DNA from: Rhizobium sp. NXC24
GTDB taxonomy: Bacteria; Pseudomonadota; Alphaproteobacteria; Rhizobiales; Rhizobiaceae
Reading direction: 5' to 3'
Assembly (NCBI RefSeq): GCF_002944315.1
Contig: NZ_CP024312.1
Coordinates: forward strand, 186,001-250,000
Length of the DNA: 64,000 bases
Position numbers and translations under genes: made by a program. The notes below the pieces were generated by a model that was not told the DNA's origin, did not search any database, and saw nothing but the letters and a program-made list of their open reading frames with translations. Positions 34,421 through 44,785 of this stretch are shown here, piece by piece. Numbering within the stretch: the first letter of the stretch is position 1; each line of letters starts with the position of its first letter.

Positions 34421-35563
34421 ATGACAATTGCTGTTGAACACATCATTCATCCGACAACTGTGGAAACACGCGACCGCCCGGCCGAACTCGGCGGAGGCTT
34501 CGTCCAGTGGATACGCCAGAATCTGTTCTACTCATGGGGTTCTGGGCTCACAACCATCCTGATCATTGCGCTGGTGGCCGAATTGGCGCAGGGGCTCTAT
34601 CGTTGGGCCCTTGCGAACGCAATCTGGTCCGTCCCCTTCGGCCCGAATGGCGCCGTCACTGACAGCTGTCGCGCGCTTCAGGGGACAGGCGCCTGCTGGG
34701 CGATCATCGGAGAGAAGTACAGGCTCATCCTGTTCGGCCTCTATCCCTTCGATGAACAGTGGCGGCCTGCGCTGGTGATCGGATTGTTTGTGGCCCTTTA
34801 CGTGATCTCGGCGATGAAGCGGTTCTGGAGGATTGAGCTTGCTTACATCTGGGCTGCGACACTGATCGTCATCGGCATCCTTATGTGGGGCGGCATCCTT
34901 GGCCTTCCCTTCGTTTCGCAATCGAACTGGGGTGGTCTCGCGCTTACCCTTATCCTGGCAACTATCGGCGTTGCGGTCGCTTTTCCGTTGTCGATTTTCG
35001 TCGCGCTCGGTCGCCGCTCCGACCTGCCGTTCATCAAATGGCTATGCGTCGGTTACGTCGAGATCATTCGTGGCGTACCGCTCATATCGCTGCTGTTCAT
35101 GGCGAGCGTCATGTTCCCGCTGTTCATGCCGGAAGGGGTTAACCTCGACAAGCTGTTGCGTGCACAGATCGCGATCATCCTGTTCTTCGCCGCCTATCTG
35201 GCGGAAGTCGTCAGAGGCGGTCTCCAGGCTCTTCCCAAGGGACAGTACGAAGCATCCCATGCTCTCGGCCTTTCGTACTGGCAGACGCAGCGGAAGATCA
35301 TCCTGCCGCAGTCCCTGCAACTCGTCATTCCGCCGCTGGTGAACAACTTCATCGGCTTCTTCAAGGACACGTCGCTCGTTCTCGTCATTGGTCTTTACGA
35401 TCTCTTGCACTCCGCGCAGGCCGCCGCCAGCGAACCCGCGTGGCAGGGGTTCACCGTCGAGGCCCTGGTCTTTGTCGGCCTCATCTACTTCGTCTTCTGC
35501 TTCGCGATGTCGAGATATAGCCAGCGCCTCGAGGTCGACCTCAACCGCCACCGGCGACGCTAG
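34421..35563 (+). CDS. Amino acid ABC transporter permease (AapM-like)
   Basis: 380 residues, the partner of the preceding permease, starting 2 nt after it (TGATCATG). Extended N-terminal part with [20 protein letters not shown] and a [20 protein letters not shown] segment as in AapM. EAA loop in [20 protein letters not shown]. Membrane spans continue to [20 protein letters not shown]. Confidence 0.9.
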   Translation: MTIAVEHIIHPTTVETRDRPAELGGGFVQWIRQNLFYSWGSGLTTILIIALVAELAQGLYRWALANAIWSVPFGPNGAVTDSCRALQGTGACWAIIGEKYRLILFGLYPFDEQWRPALVIGLFVALYVISAMKRFWRIELAYIWAATLIVIGILMWGGILGLPFVSQSNWGGLALTLILATIGVAVAFPLSIFVALGRRSDLPFIKWLCVGYVEIIRGVPLISLLFMASVMFPLFMPEGVNLDKLLRAQIAIILFFAAYLAEVVRGGLQALPKGQYEASHALGLSYWQTQRKIILPQSLQLVIPPLVNNFIGFFKDTSLVLVIGLYDLLHSAQAAASEPAWQGFTVEALVFVGLIYFVFCFAMSRYSQRLEVDLNRHRRR

Positions 35564-35628
35564 CCGCAGCCCGGCGGGCGCCCGTGCCCGCCGATCGGAG
35601 ACGCATCAATTCTCGAAAGGTCAAGAAC

Positions 35629-36408
35629 ATGGCTCACGCAGCAGCAGTCGCCACCGCTTCCAAGAAGCATGAAATTGCGATCTCGATGCAGAACATCAAC
35701 AAGTGGTATGGCCACATGCATGTTCTGCGGAACGTAAATTTCGAGGTTGCGACCGGAGAGAGGGTCGTCATCTGCGGCCCCTCCGGTTCCGGCAAGTCGA
35801 CCCTCATTCGCTGCATCAACAGCCTGGAGGAACACCAGGAGGGCAAGATCGTCGTCGATGGCATCGCCCTCGACAAGGATATCGCCCATCTCGACGCCAT
35901 CCGCCGCGAAGTCGGCATGGTGTTCCAGAGCTTCAATCTTTTCCCGCACCTGACCGTACTGGAGAATTGCACTCTCGCGCCGATGCTTGTCCGCAGGGTC
36001 GCGCGAGCCGAGGCCGAAGCGCAGGCGAGGGCATATCTCGAACGTGTCCGCATCCCCGACCAGGCCCACAAGTTCCCCGGTCAGCTCTCCGGTGGTCAGC
36101 AACAGCGTGTCGCTATCGCCAGGGCGCTCTGCATGAAGCCGAAGATCATGTTGTTCGACGAACCGACGTCGGCGCTCGACCCGGAAATGGTCAAGGAGGT
36201 TCTGGACACCATGGTCTCGCTGGCGAAGGACGGCATGACCATGGTGTGTGTGACCCATGAAATGGGCTTTGCCCGTGAAGTCGCTGACCGCGTGATCTTT
36301 ATGGATCGTGGCGAGATCGTGGAATCGGGAAGCCCAGAAGCAGTGTTCGGCTCACCGAAGACAGATCGCCTCAGAGGCTTCTTGGGGCAGATCCTTCATA
36401 ACAGCTGA
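35629..36408 (+). CDS. Amino acid ABC transporter ATP-binding protein (AapP-like)
   Basis: 259 residues from ATG 35629 (AAAGG upstream). Walker [15 protein letters not shown]-loop [15 protein letters not shown], signature [19 protein letters not shown], Walker [16 protein letters not shown], and switch His in VTHEMGFA. Polar amino acid importer subclass. Completes the AapJQMP-like system; it powers import of the pathway substrate. Confidence 0.92.
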   Translation: MAHAAAVATASKKHEIAISMQNINKWYGHMHVLRNVNFEVATGERVVICGPSGSGKSTLIRCINSLEEHQEGKIVVDGIALDKDIAHLDAIRREVGMVFQSFNLFPHLTVLENCTLAPMLVRRVARAEAEAQARAYLERVRIPDQAHKFPGQLSGGQQQRVAIARALCMKPKIMLFDEPTSALDPEMVKEVLDTMVSLAKDGMTMVCVTHEMGFAREVADRVIFMDRGEIVESGSPEAVFGSPKTDRLRGFLGQILHNS

Positions 36409-36433
36409 CGACTAGGATACGAGAGGAAATTCC

Positions 36434-36859
36434 ATGCTTACAATTAAACGCCTGAGCCTCGATGATGCGCGTCGTCTCATCCAAGGTGCCGCCGCGAAGG
36501 CAAGCGACATCGGGGTGCCGATGTGCATCGCGGTCTCCGACGAGTCCGGACAACTCATTGCATTCGAGCGCATGGACGGCGGCAAGATCACCAGCACCAT
36601 AATCGCCCAGGACAAGGCATATACGGCAGCGGGTGCGAAACGTACGACCGAAAGCTACGGGGTCGCGAGCCAGCCCGGCAGCCCGGCATTTGGAATTAAT
36701 TCCGCGATCGGCGGCCGCCTCATGGTGGTGGCGGGAGGACTCCCGGTTATCGTCGAAGGGGAGGTCGTGGGGGCAATCGGGGTGAGCTCAGGGACCCCCG
36801 CGCAGGATACCGAATGTGCGCAGGCCGGAATCGATTTCCTCGCCAGCAACCACGCGTAG
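36434..36859 (+). CDS. GlcG/HbpS-family protein
   Basis: 141 residues behind GAGAGGAAATTCC. GlcG/HbpS fold: DDARRLIQGAAAKASDIGVP, MCIAVSDESGQLIAFERMDG, QDKAYTAAGAKRTTESYGV and GGLPVIVEGEVVGAIGVSSG. GlcG is encoded with glycolate oxidase genes and HbpS binds haem; the biochemical role of this family in catabolic operons is not settled. Immediately follows the ABC genes (25 nt), so part of the same operon and consistent with 2-hydroxyacid oxidation. Confidence 0.85.
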   Translation: MLTIKRLSLDDARRLIQGAAAKASDIGVPMCIAVSDESGQLIAFERMDGGKITSTIIAQDKAYTAAGAKRTTESYGVASQPGSPAFGINSAIGGRLMVVAGGLPVIVEGEVVGAIGVSSGTPAQDTECAQAGIDFLASNHA

Positions 36860-36974
36860 CGAGCACGTCGCGAGTTCGAGGACGCTGTTTCCGTACGACG
36901 TTGTACAGCAGTCTCGTTCTTCTGGGAATGCAGCGAGAATTTTGTTGGCTTCTGCAAAATAGCAAGGAAACGTA

Positions 36975-37826
36975 TTGACCGAGTTGTCTCTCATAAGCTT
37001 TGTGGGCCTTGGTTTTGGGTTGCTCGCCGCAGGCGCGATTACGGGCCTTCTCGCGGGGCTGTTCGGGGTCGGGGGCGGCGCCGTGGCTGTCCCGATCCTT
37101 TATGAGCTTTTTAGCCTTCTCAACGTTCCGGAAGAAGTCAGAATGCCGATGGCTGTCGGCACATCGCTGGCAATCATCATTCCCACGTCAGTTCTTTCAT
37201 TCATCGCTCATCGAGCCAAAGGTGCGGTAGATATTTCCATCCTGAAGCTGTGGGCAGGGCCGGTCGTCATCGGAGTGGTCATGGGCAGCATTGCTGCTCG
37301 GTTCGCGCCCGGAGATTTGTTCAAGATCGTGTATGTAGCAGTGGCGGCCGTGTCGGCTGTGCGGCTCCTTTTCGGGAGGGACAGTTGGCGGCTCGGCCTC
37401 GACATGCCCGGAAGGGGTGTCATGCTTTCCTATGGGTGGCTGATTGGCGTGCTGTCGGCTTTGATGGGGGTCGGAGGAGGACAGCTATCCAATCTGTTCA
37501 TGACTTTTTATAACCGCCCCATTCATCAGGCGATCGCAACATCATCTGGCCTAGGCGTTCTCATTTCGGTCCCCGGCGCCATCGGATATATCTATGCTGG
37601 TTGGCCCCGGATGGCTGATTATCCGGAGTTAGCAGTGCTGCAGCCACCACTCGCACTCGGCTACGTTTCCTTGCTCGGGCTGGCATTGTTCATTCCCACA
37701 AGCACCTGGATGGCTCCACGAGGTGCGCGGCTCGCACACACTCTTTCGAAGCGCCGGTTGGAGGTGACCTTCGGGCTTTTCCTGTTGATTGTGTGCGGGC
37801 GCTTCATTGCGAGCTTGCTTGCTTGA
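36975..37826 (+). CDS. TSUP-family (TauE/SafE) membrane exporter
   Basis: 283 residues from a TTG start at 36975 with AAGGAAA just before it. About eight hydrophobic helices. The family motif GLLAGLFGVGGGAVAVPILY near the N-terminus repeats as GVLSALMGVGGGQLSNLFMT in the second half, the internal duplication of TSUP transporters. Members export sulfite, sulfoacetate or other small organosulfur anions, though many have unknown cargo. Next to a PLP lyase-like gene it could remove sulfite released from a sulfonated amino acid; that is inference. Confidence 0.85.
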   Translation: MTELSLISFVGLGFGLLAAGAITGLLAGLFGVGGGAVAVPILYELFSLLNVPEEVRMPMAVGTSLAIIIPTSVLSFIAHRAKGAVDISILKLWAGPVVIGVVMGSIAARFAPGDLFKIVYVAVAAVSAVRLLFGRDSWRLGLDMPGRGVMLSYGWLIGVLSALMGVGGGQLSNLFMTFYNRPIHQAIATSSGLGVLISVPGAIGYIYAGWPRMADYPELAVLQPPLALGYVSLLGLALFIPTSTWMAPRGARLAHTLSKRRLEVTFGLFLLIVCGRFIASLLA

Positions 37827-38153
37827 GGCACCGCACCCGATCGCTTCGTGCCAAAGTTCAGAACGGGGGCTTCCGGCTCGCCCGCCACCATCTGGATCCC
37901 GCAACCGGATTGGCCGGTGTGGTCGGGCCAATCATGGGGGGAATTTTCGATTGCATCGAGATCCAGCAGGAGCTCAACGCTACTCCACAGAGCTTGCCGA
38001 GGAGTAATTGTTGCAAGACCGCCCTCAAATCCGAGCACAAATAAAGTTCTGGGTGAAATATTCTCCGCGCTACGCGGCCCACGCCAAATCGAACAATTCA
38101 TGCAGACGACGCCAATTAAGTGCTCTCGTCGGCCAAGCATCTGGGAGTGAAAC
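37827..38153 (+). other. Intergenic stretch between TSUP and PLP enzyme genes
   Basis: No gene supported. A plus frame reads RLARHHLDPATGLAGVVGPI with further protein-like sequence but has no start or ribosome site. It may be an eroded gene or chance. Confidence 0.3.
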
Positions 38154-39653
38154 ATGTCCGGTCCGGGTTCCAATCTTCTCGACACCATCGAGGTCGTCGA
38201 CAGCAAAGTGCGTGCTGTAGCAATCGAACGCGCTCGTTCGCGAGGCATCCGCCTTCCGACATTTTCGCAGCTTGCCGGTCTCGATGCTCTTCCAGAATCC
38301 GTGACATCGACGCTGCATAACGTCGATCCCGACACACCGAATTCAAGCAACCTATGGCGCGTCAACTGGTTCAACGGCGAGGATCGAAAAAGCGCGACCG
38401 CCGTCCCCTGCCACGTCGTTCTTCCCAAAACCGTGACCGGCGTCGACGCTCCGATTGTCGTCCTTCTCGGTGCTCACTTTCCGATGATCGGGGCACACAA
38501 GGTGCTGCCGGCTTACGCCGGCCTGGTCACAAAACTGGTCTCGGGCCGATTCAATCCGCAACGCAATCGTGCGATCTGGCCGTCGACGGGGAATTATTGC
38601 CGCGGCGGCGTCGCAATCTCCCGGATACTCGGCTGCGATGGCGTTGCCGTTTTGCCTGAAGGGATGAGCCGCGAGCGTTATGACTGGCTGTCTGGCTGGG
38701 TGACCGATCCATCACATGTGGTTCGGACCGTCGGCACGGAAAGCAATGTGAAAGAGATCTACGATAAGTGCCACGAGCTCGCATTGCACGAAGACAACGT
38801 CATCCTCAATCAATTCTCCGCCTTCCCGAACTACATGGCCCACTATCTCTGCACCGGATCGGCATGCGGTAAGGTCTTCGAAAGCCTTAAGTCTCATCGC
38901 AATTCTCGCCTTGCGGCGTTCGTATCTGCGACGGGTTCGGCGGGAACCATTGCGGCTGGCGACAGGCTGAAGGAAGTCTACGGAACGCGGATTGCGGCGG
39001 TAGAAGCACTCGAATGCCCCACCCTTCTCGAAAGCGGATATGGCGAACACAACATACAGGGCATCGGAGACAAGCACGTACCGCTAATCCATAATGTGAT
39101 GAACCTGGACTTCGTCATCGGGGTCTCGGATCGCAGCACCGACCGACTGAATGTTCTTTTCAGAGGCAATGAAAACCGAGCCTGGTTGGCGAAAAAGCTC
39201 GGGGCGGACGCGGCGATGCTGAACGTCTTCAACTATGTCGGCATCTCCGGTTTTGCCAACATCGTCGCGGCCATCAAGCTCGCCAAATACATGAACTATG
39301 GCCCGGACGATGTGGTGATGACTATAGCGACCGATGGCGCGGGTCTCTACGAAAGCGAGGCCAAGCGGACGCTGGACCGCGACTATCCCGCAGGCATCTC
39401 CGATGCTGACCGCGACTTCATCATGAGCGATTGCCTGTACGAACATATCGGCGATACCCTTATCGAGACCACAGCACGCGACCGTCGGCGACTATTCAAC
39501 CTCGGTTATTTCACCTGGGTTGAACAGCAAGGTGTTTCGGTCGAGGACTTCAACCTCCGCAAGGACCAATCGTTCTGGAAGCATGCAGCAGGCACCTCTT
39601 TGGCTTGGGATGAGCTGATTAGCGAGTTCAACTCGGAAGTCGGCCTGAACTGA
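38154..39653 (+). CDS. Fold-type II PLP-dependent enzyme (cysteine synthase-like)
   Basis: 499 residues from ATG 38154; ribosome site weak. The PLP phosphate-loop type sequence WPSTGNYCRGGVAISRILG and a preceding lysine segment IGAHKVLPAYAGLVTK (Lys in the position of the Schiff base) mark it as a tryptophan-synthase-beta/cysteine-synthase-like enzyme. VSATGSAGTIAAGDRLKE is a second glycine-rich PLP loop. It is longer than O-acetylserine sulfhydrylase (about 310) and belongs to a poorly characterised branch. A beta-elimination or beta-replacement on an amino acid is expected. Last gene of the island, same direction as the importer. Confidence 0.8.
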   Translation: MSGPGSNLLDTIEVVDSKVRAVAIERARSRGIRLPTFSQLAGLDALPESVTSTLHNVDPDTPNSSNLWRVNWFNGEDRKSATAVPCHVVLPKTVTGVDAPIVVLLGAHFPMIGAHKVLPAYAGLVTKLVSGRFNPQRNRAIWPSTGNYCRGGVAISRILGCDGVAVLPEGMSRERYDWLSGWVTDPSHVVRTVGTESNVKEIYDKCHELALHEDNVILNQFSAFPNYMAHYLCTGSACGKVFESLKSHRNSRLAAFVSATGSAGTIAAGDRLKEVYGTRIAAVEALECPTLLESGYGEHNIQGIGDKHVPLIHNVMNLDFVIGVSDRSTDRLNVLFRGNENRAWLAKKLGADAAMLNVFNYVGISGFANIVAAIKLAKYMNYGPDDVVMTIATDGAGLYESEAKRTLDRDYPAGISDADRDFIMSDCLYEHIGDTLIETTARDRRRLFNLGYFTWVEQQGVSVEDFNLRKDQSFWKHAAGTSLAWDELISEFNSEVGLN

Positions 39654-39827
39654 ATCAGTCGAAGGTCTGGATCTCCAACCCGCGGAAATTTATGACAATG
39701 GCGACCTGAAAAAAACGCCGGGTTGCTTGTCGCCGTTTCGTCCCTGCCACCTGGAGGGAGTTTGGATTGTAGCCGATTTTCGAGTTCTACGAGCGGGTTA
39801 GGTCAAAACCGAGCCCGACGAATCAAG

Positions 39828-40073
39828 GTGAAGCTGATTACAAGAGTTGGGCCAATCGCAGAGGGGGGAAAGACGATTGCTGAAATCGCCCTCCTTGAAG
39901 CTTGCACAGTCGGTGATGTAGAGGCTGCCGTCCAGCGGATGTTGGACCTGCTCGGCGTAGCATCATTCGACGCGGGTATATGGTTTGGCGCAACGGACCC
40001 TATCCATTTCTCGACCTTCGATCCAAATTGGCAGCAAGTTGTGTTTGCCGCAATCGGCGATGTAGTTTGTTAA
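39828..40073 (+). CDS. Small hypothetical protein
   Basis: 81 residues from GTG 39828 (longer in-frame starts exist upstream but add unconvincing sequence). The core GKTIAEIALLEACTVGDVEA, AVQRMLDLLGVASFDAGIWF and DPIHFSTFDPNWQQVVFA looks like a folded soluble protein. No known family. Weak ribosome site. Confidence 0.4.
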   Translation: MKLITRVGPIAEGGKTIAEIALLEACTVGDVEAAVQRMLDLLGVASFDAGIWFGATDPIHFSTFDPNWQQVVFAAIGDVVC

Positions 40074-40237
40074 GGACTCTGTACTCAAACTGCATTGCGC
40101 CTATTCATCTTCTTTCTTGATCGATGAATTCGCTGAGCCTTCAACTCCGCTGGAATGAATTGTGCGGTTCTTCCCGATGAAAGTTCGACCGGATGTATGA
40201 CACCTCCTGTCCCTTTGCCGGCAGGAGGATCCATGTG

Positions 40238-42409
40238 ATGCTGCTATCTCTCTCCCATAACTGGCAGGCGGAAGGTTCGTTTGCGGATAGCGATTCAGTT
40301 GCTCAGCCCGGCGCGATTGCCCACGTGGACGAGTCTAGCCGGCACGAGAAGCAGCGGCTTGAAGATGCGCTTGAATTCGCGGAAACGATCATCGCCGCCA
40401 TCCCTGATATTCTGTTTGAGATGGACCGAAACGGACGGTATCTCCAGATATGGACAAAGCATCCGGAACTACTGGCTGCGACCAAACAACAACTGCTGGG
40501 CAAAACGGTAAACGACGTCCTCCCGCCTGAAGACGCGGCGGCTGCGTTGCGCGCCATCCGCGAGGCCGACGAGAAAGGCGCCAGCGATTGTCACGTCATT
40601 CGCATCGTCCAACAGAACGGCGAGTCCCGATGGTTCGAGCATCATGTTGCAAAGAAAGCGGGCAGTGAAACATCCTCCCAAACGTTTCTTGTTCTGTCAC
40701 GGGATGTTACCGAACGGAAGCTGGGAGAGCATATTCTAGATGAAGCGCGAACACGCCTCCTCACGGTACTTCAGACTATACCCGACATGGTATGGTTGAA
40801 GGATATCGAGGGCGCCTATCTCCTTTGCAATCACGCCTATGAGCGTCTGATCGGCAAGTCGGAGTCCGAAATTGTTGGCAAAACGGATCTAGACCTGTTT
40901 GACGCCGACGTCGCACGCCTTTTCCGCGAAAGGGAGCTGGAAGCGATCCGTGCCGGAGGCGTCGTGATCAATGAGAAATGGGTCACACACCACGACAGTG
41001 GACAACGCATACTTCTGGAAACACGAAAGGTCCCAATCGTTGGCGCCGAGGGAAAGACAACGGGTGTTCTCGGCGTGGCCCGCGACATTACCGAGTTGAA
41101 CGCCTCCCGCGAAAAAATTCATCGGATGGCCTTCTACGATTCGCTTACGGACTTGCCCAACCGGGAACTGTTCTTTGGGCGGTTGCGGCAAGCGATGGCA
41201 GATGCTGAGTCCCATCGCCAAGTTGTAGGCGTCATGATGATGGACATCGACCATTTCAAAGCCGTAAACGACACGATGGGACATCCCGTCGGCGACGAAC
41301 TGCTTTGTCAGGCGGCCAGACGCTTCCAGGCAAGCGTGCGCAGCGCCGACACCGTGGCCCGTCTCAGCGGCGATGAATTCGCCATCCTCTTGCCAGACAT
41401 CCGGCACGCGGACGATTTGCGCGATATCGCCACCAAGATGCTCAAAACATTCGACGAACCCTTCCTGCTCGACGGCAGGGAAGTCTTCGTCTCATGCAGC
41501 ATCGGGATCGCGCTCCATCCAGAGCATAGCACTGATGCAAACGATCTCGTCAAATATGCCGATTCCGCAATGTATTTGGCAAAGCGTCTTGGGCGGGGAG
41601 GCTTCCAATTTTATTCGAGGCAACTGACAGCAGACGCGCAACACCGCCTGATGCTGGAATCGGAATTGCGCCGGGCCATCGAGCGCTGCGAACTGGAAGT
41701 GTACTACCAACCCAAGGTACTCGTCGAAAACGGCAGGATAGTCGGCTCGGAGGCTCTCCTGCGATGGCATCACGGAAAGATGGGCATGGTTCCTCCGGCT
41801 GAGTTCATTCCGATTGCCGAGGACACTGGATTAATCGCGGATTTGGGCCGATGGGTATTTCGCGAAGCCTGTCGAACCGCGGCAGAATTGAACGCCGACA
41901 CCCCAGCGTCTCACAAAATGGCGATCAATGTCTCATCCAGGCAGTTCCAGCGATCTGATCTGCTGGAGATGGTAACCCAGATTCTCGATGAAACCGCCTG
42001 CCGCCCTGAGTGGATCGAGATTGAGATCACGGAAAGCCTTCTGCTGGATCAACAATACGAGACACTGGCCACTCTTTGTGCCCTTCGGACGATGGGAATC
42101 TCAATTGCCATCGATGATTTCGGTACCGGCTATTCGGCGTTGAATTACTTGGCTCGCTTTCCCATCGACACCCTGAAAATCGATCGATCATTCATCAGCA
42201 GTGGCGACAAGCGCAGCGCAGAGCTAGTCAAGGCCATTCTCTCGATCGCCCGTTGCCTTGGGCAAAACGTCGTGGCGGAAGGTGTCGAGACGGTCGAACA
42301 GGCGGCGTTCCTAAGGGCTAACGGATGCGACGCGGCACAAGGGTTCTTGTACAGCAAGCCCGTGCCAAAAGCCGAATTCGTGAAGCTGCCGCAGTTCTTT
42401 GGTGTTTGA
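40238..42409 (+). CDS. PAS-PAS-GGDEF-EAL cyclic-di-GMP protein
   Basis: 723 residues from ATG 40238 (AGGAGG upstream). Two PAS domains ([20 protein letters not shown] and [20 protein letters not shown]), a GGDEF domain with the variant [10 protein letters not shown] and an RSAD inhibitory site five residues before it, and an EAL domain with [34 protein letters not shown] and AEGVET intact. SGDEF can still be active. Cytoplasmic; no membrane helix. Together with the protein at 15108-18047 it gives two c-di-GMP enzymes in one window. Confidence 0.93.
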   Translation: MLLSLSHNWQAEGSFADSDSVAQPGAIAHVDESSRHEKQRLEDALEFAETIIAAIPDILFEMDRNGRYLQIWTKHPELLAATKQQLLGKTVNDVLPPEDAAAALRAIREADEKGASDCHVIRIVQQNGESRWFEHHVAKKAGSETSSQTFLVLSRDVTERKLGEHILDEARTRLLTVLQTIPDMVWLKDIEGAYLLCNHAYERLIGKSESEIVGKTDLDLFDADVARLFRERELEAIRAGGVVINEKWVTHHDSGQRILLETRKVPIVGAEGKTTGVLGVARDITELNASREKIHRMAFYDSLTDLPNRELFFGRLRQAMADAESHRQVVGVMMMDIDHFKAVNDTMGHPVGDELLCQAARRFQASVRSADTVARLSGDEFAILLPDIRHADDLRDIATKMLKTFDEPFLLDGREVFVSCSIGIALHPEHSTDANDLVKYADSAMYLAKRLGRGGFQFYSRQLTADAQHRLMLESELRRAIERCELEVYYQPKVLVENGRIVGSEALLRWHHGKMGMVPPAEFIPIAEDTGLIADLGRWVFREACRTAAELNADTPASHKMAINVSSRQFQRSDLLEMVTQILDETACRPEWIEIEITESLLLDQQYETLATLCALRTMGISIAIDDFGTGYSALNYLARFPIDTLKIDRSFISSGDKRSAELVKAILSIARCLGQNVVAEGVETVEQAAFLRANGCDAAQGFLYSKPVPKAEFVKLPQFFGV

Positions 42410-42733
42410 TCAAGATTGGTGCCAGACGGATGCCGTTGTCGATAATCAATATCGCATACCTGCTCCAGTAGGCATAGCGTTCGCAGAGCTCAAAGGCGAG
42501 AGGTGCTGCTCGATATAGAGGGTCCTGTCCGTCGCCTTGCCGCTTCATACCGCGGCCGCGGTTCTCGCGATTATTGCCGTGTTCTTCTGCGGACGTAGAC
42601 CAACCGCTGGGGGAGGTGCCGTCGTTCGATCGAAATCGAATCGTTTTTGGCGAGCGTCGGCACTACTTCGATAGAGCGTGTCGCCGCCAAGTCCACGCGA
42701 TGTGAGCAAGAGTTTGGCTGCAATGTGCGGGTT
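42410..42733 (+). other. Non-coding stretch upstream of the IS66 insertion
   Basis: No gene supported. Rejoining 42734-42741 with 45291 restores the pre-insertion sequence, but no long open frame crosses the site, so the IS appears to have landed in non-coding DNA. Confidence 0.4.
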
Positions 42734-42741
42734 GCGATATC
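42734..42741. repeat. IS66 target-site duplication, left copy
   Basis: GCGATATC directly before the IS terminus. The identical octamer follows the right end at 45283-45290. Eight bases is the known duplication length of IS66-family elements. Confidence 0.92.
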
Positions 42742-42788
42742 GTAAGCGCGCGTTTCATTGCACGTGGTAAGCGGCTTGAAGGGGCAGC

Positions 42789-44435
42789 TCAGGCTGGCTG
42801 GCTTTTGAAGTTAAAGGGCAGCAGGTCGTCGATATCGACATCGTCGGGGCGCTGCGGCAGTTCGGTGAGGACGTGGCGTAGCCATGCGAATGGTTCGACA
42901 CCGCAGGCGCGACAGGTCAGCATCAAGCTGTAGATGACGGCACTGGCTTTGGCCCCCTGGACTGTATCGCTAAAGAGCCAACTCTTTCTTCCAGTTGCAA
43001 AAATCCTGATGTCGCGCTCCAGCAAATTGTTGTCGATCGGCATCCTGCCGTCATCGGTATAGCGGGTCAGATAGTCCCATTGGTTGAGCGTATAGGAAAC
43101 GGCATCGCCAAGCTTGGTGTCGGGCACGACCTTTGGCGCGATTTTGTCGAGCCATTCCTTGAGGGCGGAAAGGACCGGAACGCTATGTTTCTGGCGAAAG
43201 CGACGCATGTAATCGGCCTGCGTTTCGCCGTCATCGGGCTTTTCGTCCCGCACCTGCCTTTCGATCCGATAAAGCTGGTCGAAGAACTTGATGGCCTGTG
43301 CCGGCGGCCCACCGGGTTTCTTGCGCGCCTTGAGAGCCTCGACAAAGCGCCGCCTGGCATGGGCCATGCACCCGACATGCGTGGCACCTTTCAACGTGCG
43401 CCAGGCCTGATAGCCGTCACTCATCAAGATGCCGCGGTAGTCGCCAAGAAAGGCCTGCGGATGCTCTTGTCCGCGGCCGGCCTGATAATCGAACAGCACG
43501 ATCGGCTGTTTACTGTCTTCGCCACTACGATAGGCCCACATGTAAGAGATGCTGGTGGGATCCTTGCCCTCTTCCTTCAGCACCTGGACTGTGGTCTCGT
43601 CACCATGGATGATCGTCTGCGATTGGAGCCGCAGTTTCAGCGCGTCATAGATACGAACGAGGTGTTTCTCGCTCGAACTGATCACCCAGTGGCCGAGAGC
43701 GCCGCGGCTGACAGGAACGCCTGCACGCTCAAAGGCCTGCGCCAGACGATAGAGCGGTGTGCCATCGACATATTTATGGACGAGCGCGAAGGCCAGCGTC
43801 GAGGCCGTGGCTATGCTGCCGGGCAAGGGCTGCTTCGGCATCGGCGCGATGACAACAGGCGTATTGATCCCGGTCCGGTCGCAGTTGCGGCATGCATATT
43901 TTGCTCGGACATTCTGCAGAACCTTCGCCTTCACCTCGATGTGAAGCTGTTCTGTGACCAGTTCGCCCATGCGGTGCATCTGATGGCTACAGCACGGGCA
44001 GACCTTCTGATCGTCGGCAAGGTCATATTCGACGCGCTGGCGCGGCAGGTTTTCCGGCAACGGCCTGCGACCAGGTTTCTTGCGTTCCGGCTTGTCGGTC
44101 TGCGGCAATCCCGTGTCCGGAAGATCGATGGTATCCGCCTCGTCGGCGAGGTCGCAACCCTCGTCCCCCTCAAGGACGCTCTGCTCGGCTTCGTTGAAGA
44201 TGCGATCCACGTGCTTTTCACTACGCGGCGCAAAACGATGCAACTGCGCCAGCGCCAGCTCTTCCTCGAGCTTGAAGACGCGCTGCGCAAGGGTATCTTT
44301 CTCAGCCTTCAGCGCGGCAATCTCGGCAGCATTCGCCGCCAAAAGCGCCATCAATTCTTCAACGGTCGGGGTACCGGTTCGAGTCATCGCATTTTTGAAT
44401 CTGAACCGCTCCCCTGCGTCAACCGCCAAATTCAC
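42789..44435 (-). CDS. tnpC: IS66 transposase TnpC
   Basis: 548 residues (GTG 44435 overlapping the tnpB stop; ATG 44387 is an alternative). N-terminal leucine-zipper-like helix (LMALLAANAAEIAALKAEKD), zinc-finger segment with CPCCSHQMHRMGE and YACRNCDRTG, then the DDE domain: IIHGDETTVQVL, GILMSDGYQAW and NLLERDIRIFATGRKSW. C-terminal IS66 tail includes CRACGVEPFAWLRHVL. Full length, so the element is likely competent. Confidence 0.93.
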   Translation of the reverse strand: MNLAVDAGERFRFKNAMTRTGTPTVEELMALLAANAAEIAALKAEKDTLAQRVFKLEEELALAQLHRFAPRSEKHVDRIFNEAEQSVLEGDEGCDLADEADTIDLPDTGLPQTDKPERKKPGRRPLPENLPRQRVEYDLADDQKVCPCCSHQMHRMGELVTEQLHIEVKAKVLQNVRAKYACRNCDRTGINTPVVIAPMPKQPLPGSIATASTLAFALVHKYVDGTPLYRLAQAFERAGVPVSRGALGHWVISSSEKHLVRIYDALKLRLQSQTIIHGDETTVQVLKEEGKDPTSISYMWAYRSGEDSKQPIVLFDYQAGRGQEHPQAFLGDYRGILMSDGYQAWRTLKGATHVGCMAHARRRFVEALKARKKPGGPPAQAIKFFDQLYRIERQVRDEKPDDGETQADYMRRFRQKHSVPVLSALKEWLDKIAPKVVPDTKLGDAVSYTLNQWDYLTRYTDDGRMPIDNNLLERDIRIFATGRKSWLFSDTVQGAKASAVIYSLMLTCRACGVEPFAWLRHVLTELPQRPDDVDIDDLLPFNFKSQPA

Positions 44436-44785
44436 CCGACAAATTCATATTGTCGCACCGGATGGCGAACCATCGCGTCGAGATCAATGCCGTCGAGCAG
44501 CCAGTGCAATTGCTCGGCATCAAGCGACACCACAGCCTCCTGTCGCCGAGGCCAGCGGAACTTATCTTCGGTCAGCGCTTTCAAAATTAGCACAAAGCCC
44601 GATCGATCAAAAAACAGCAATTTCATCCGGGTTCTGCGACGGTTGCAGAAGGCAAATACCGCCCGCTCGAACGGATTGAGGCCCATAGACTGCTCGACCA
44701 AAATCGCGAGGCTGTTGATCCCGGCCCTAAAGTCGATCGGTTCCCGGTGAAGATAGACGCGCAGATCATCAGCCAGCCGGAACAT
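44432..44785 (-). CDS. tnpB: IS66 accessory protein TnpB
   Basis: 117 residues with the TnpB signature: VYLHREPIDFRAGINSLAIL, MGLNPFERAVFAFCNRRRTR and MKLLFFDRSGFVLILKAL. Required with TnpA for IS66 transposition in this family. It overlaps tnpC by 4 nt and tnpA by 17 nt, so the three are translationally linked. Confidence 0.93.
   Translation of the reverse strand: MFRLADDLRVYLHREPIDFRAGINSLAILVEQSMGLNPFERAVFAFCNRRRTRMKLLFFDRSGFVLILKALTEDKFRWPRRQEAVVSLDAEQLHWLLDGIDLDAMVRHPVRQYEFVG

Noticed and set aside
24839..39653. Beta-hydroxyaspartate cycle
   Set aside because: The aminotransferase resembles BhcA, but dehydratase, aldolase and iminosuccinate reductase genes are not present.
43080..44750. 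Long plus-strand open frame (556 codons) antisense to IS66 tnpB/tnpC
   Set aside because: It mirrors the third-position GC bias of tnpC, has no domain, and the opposite strand carries complete IS66 motifs.
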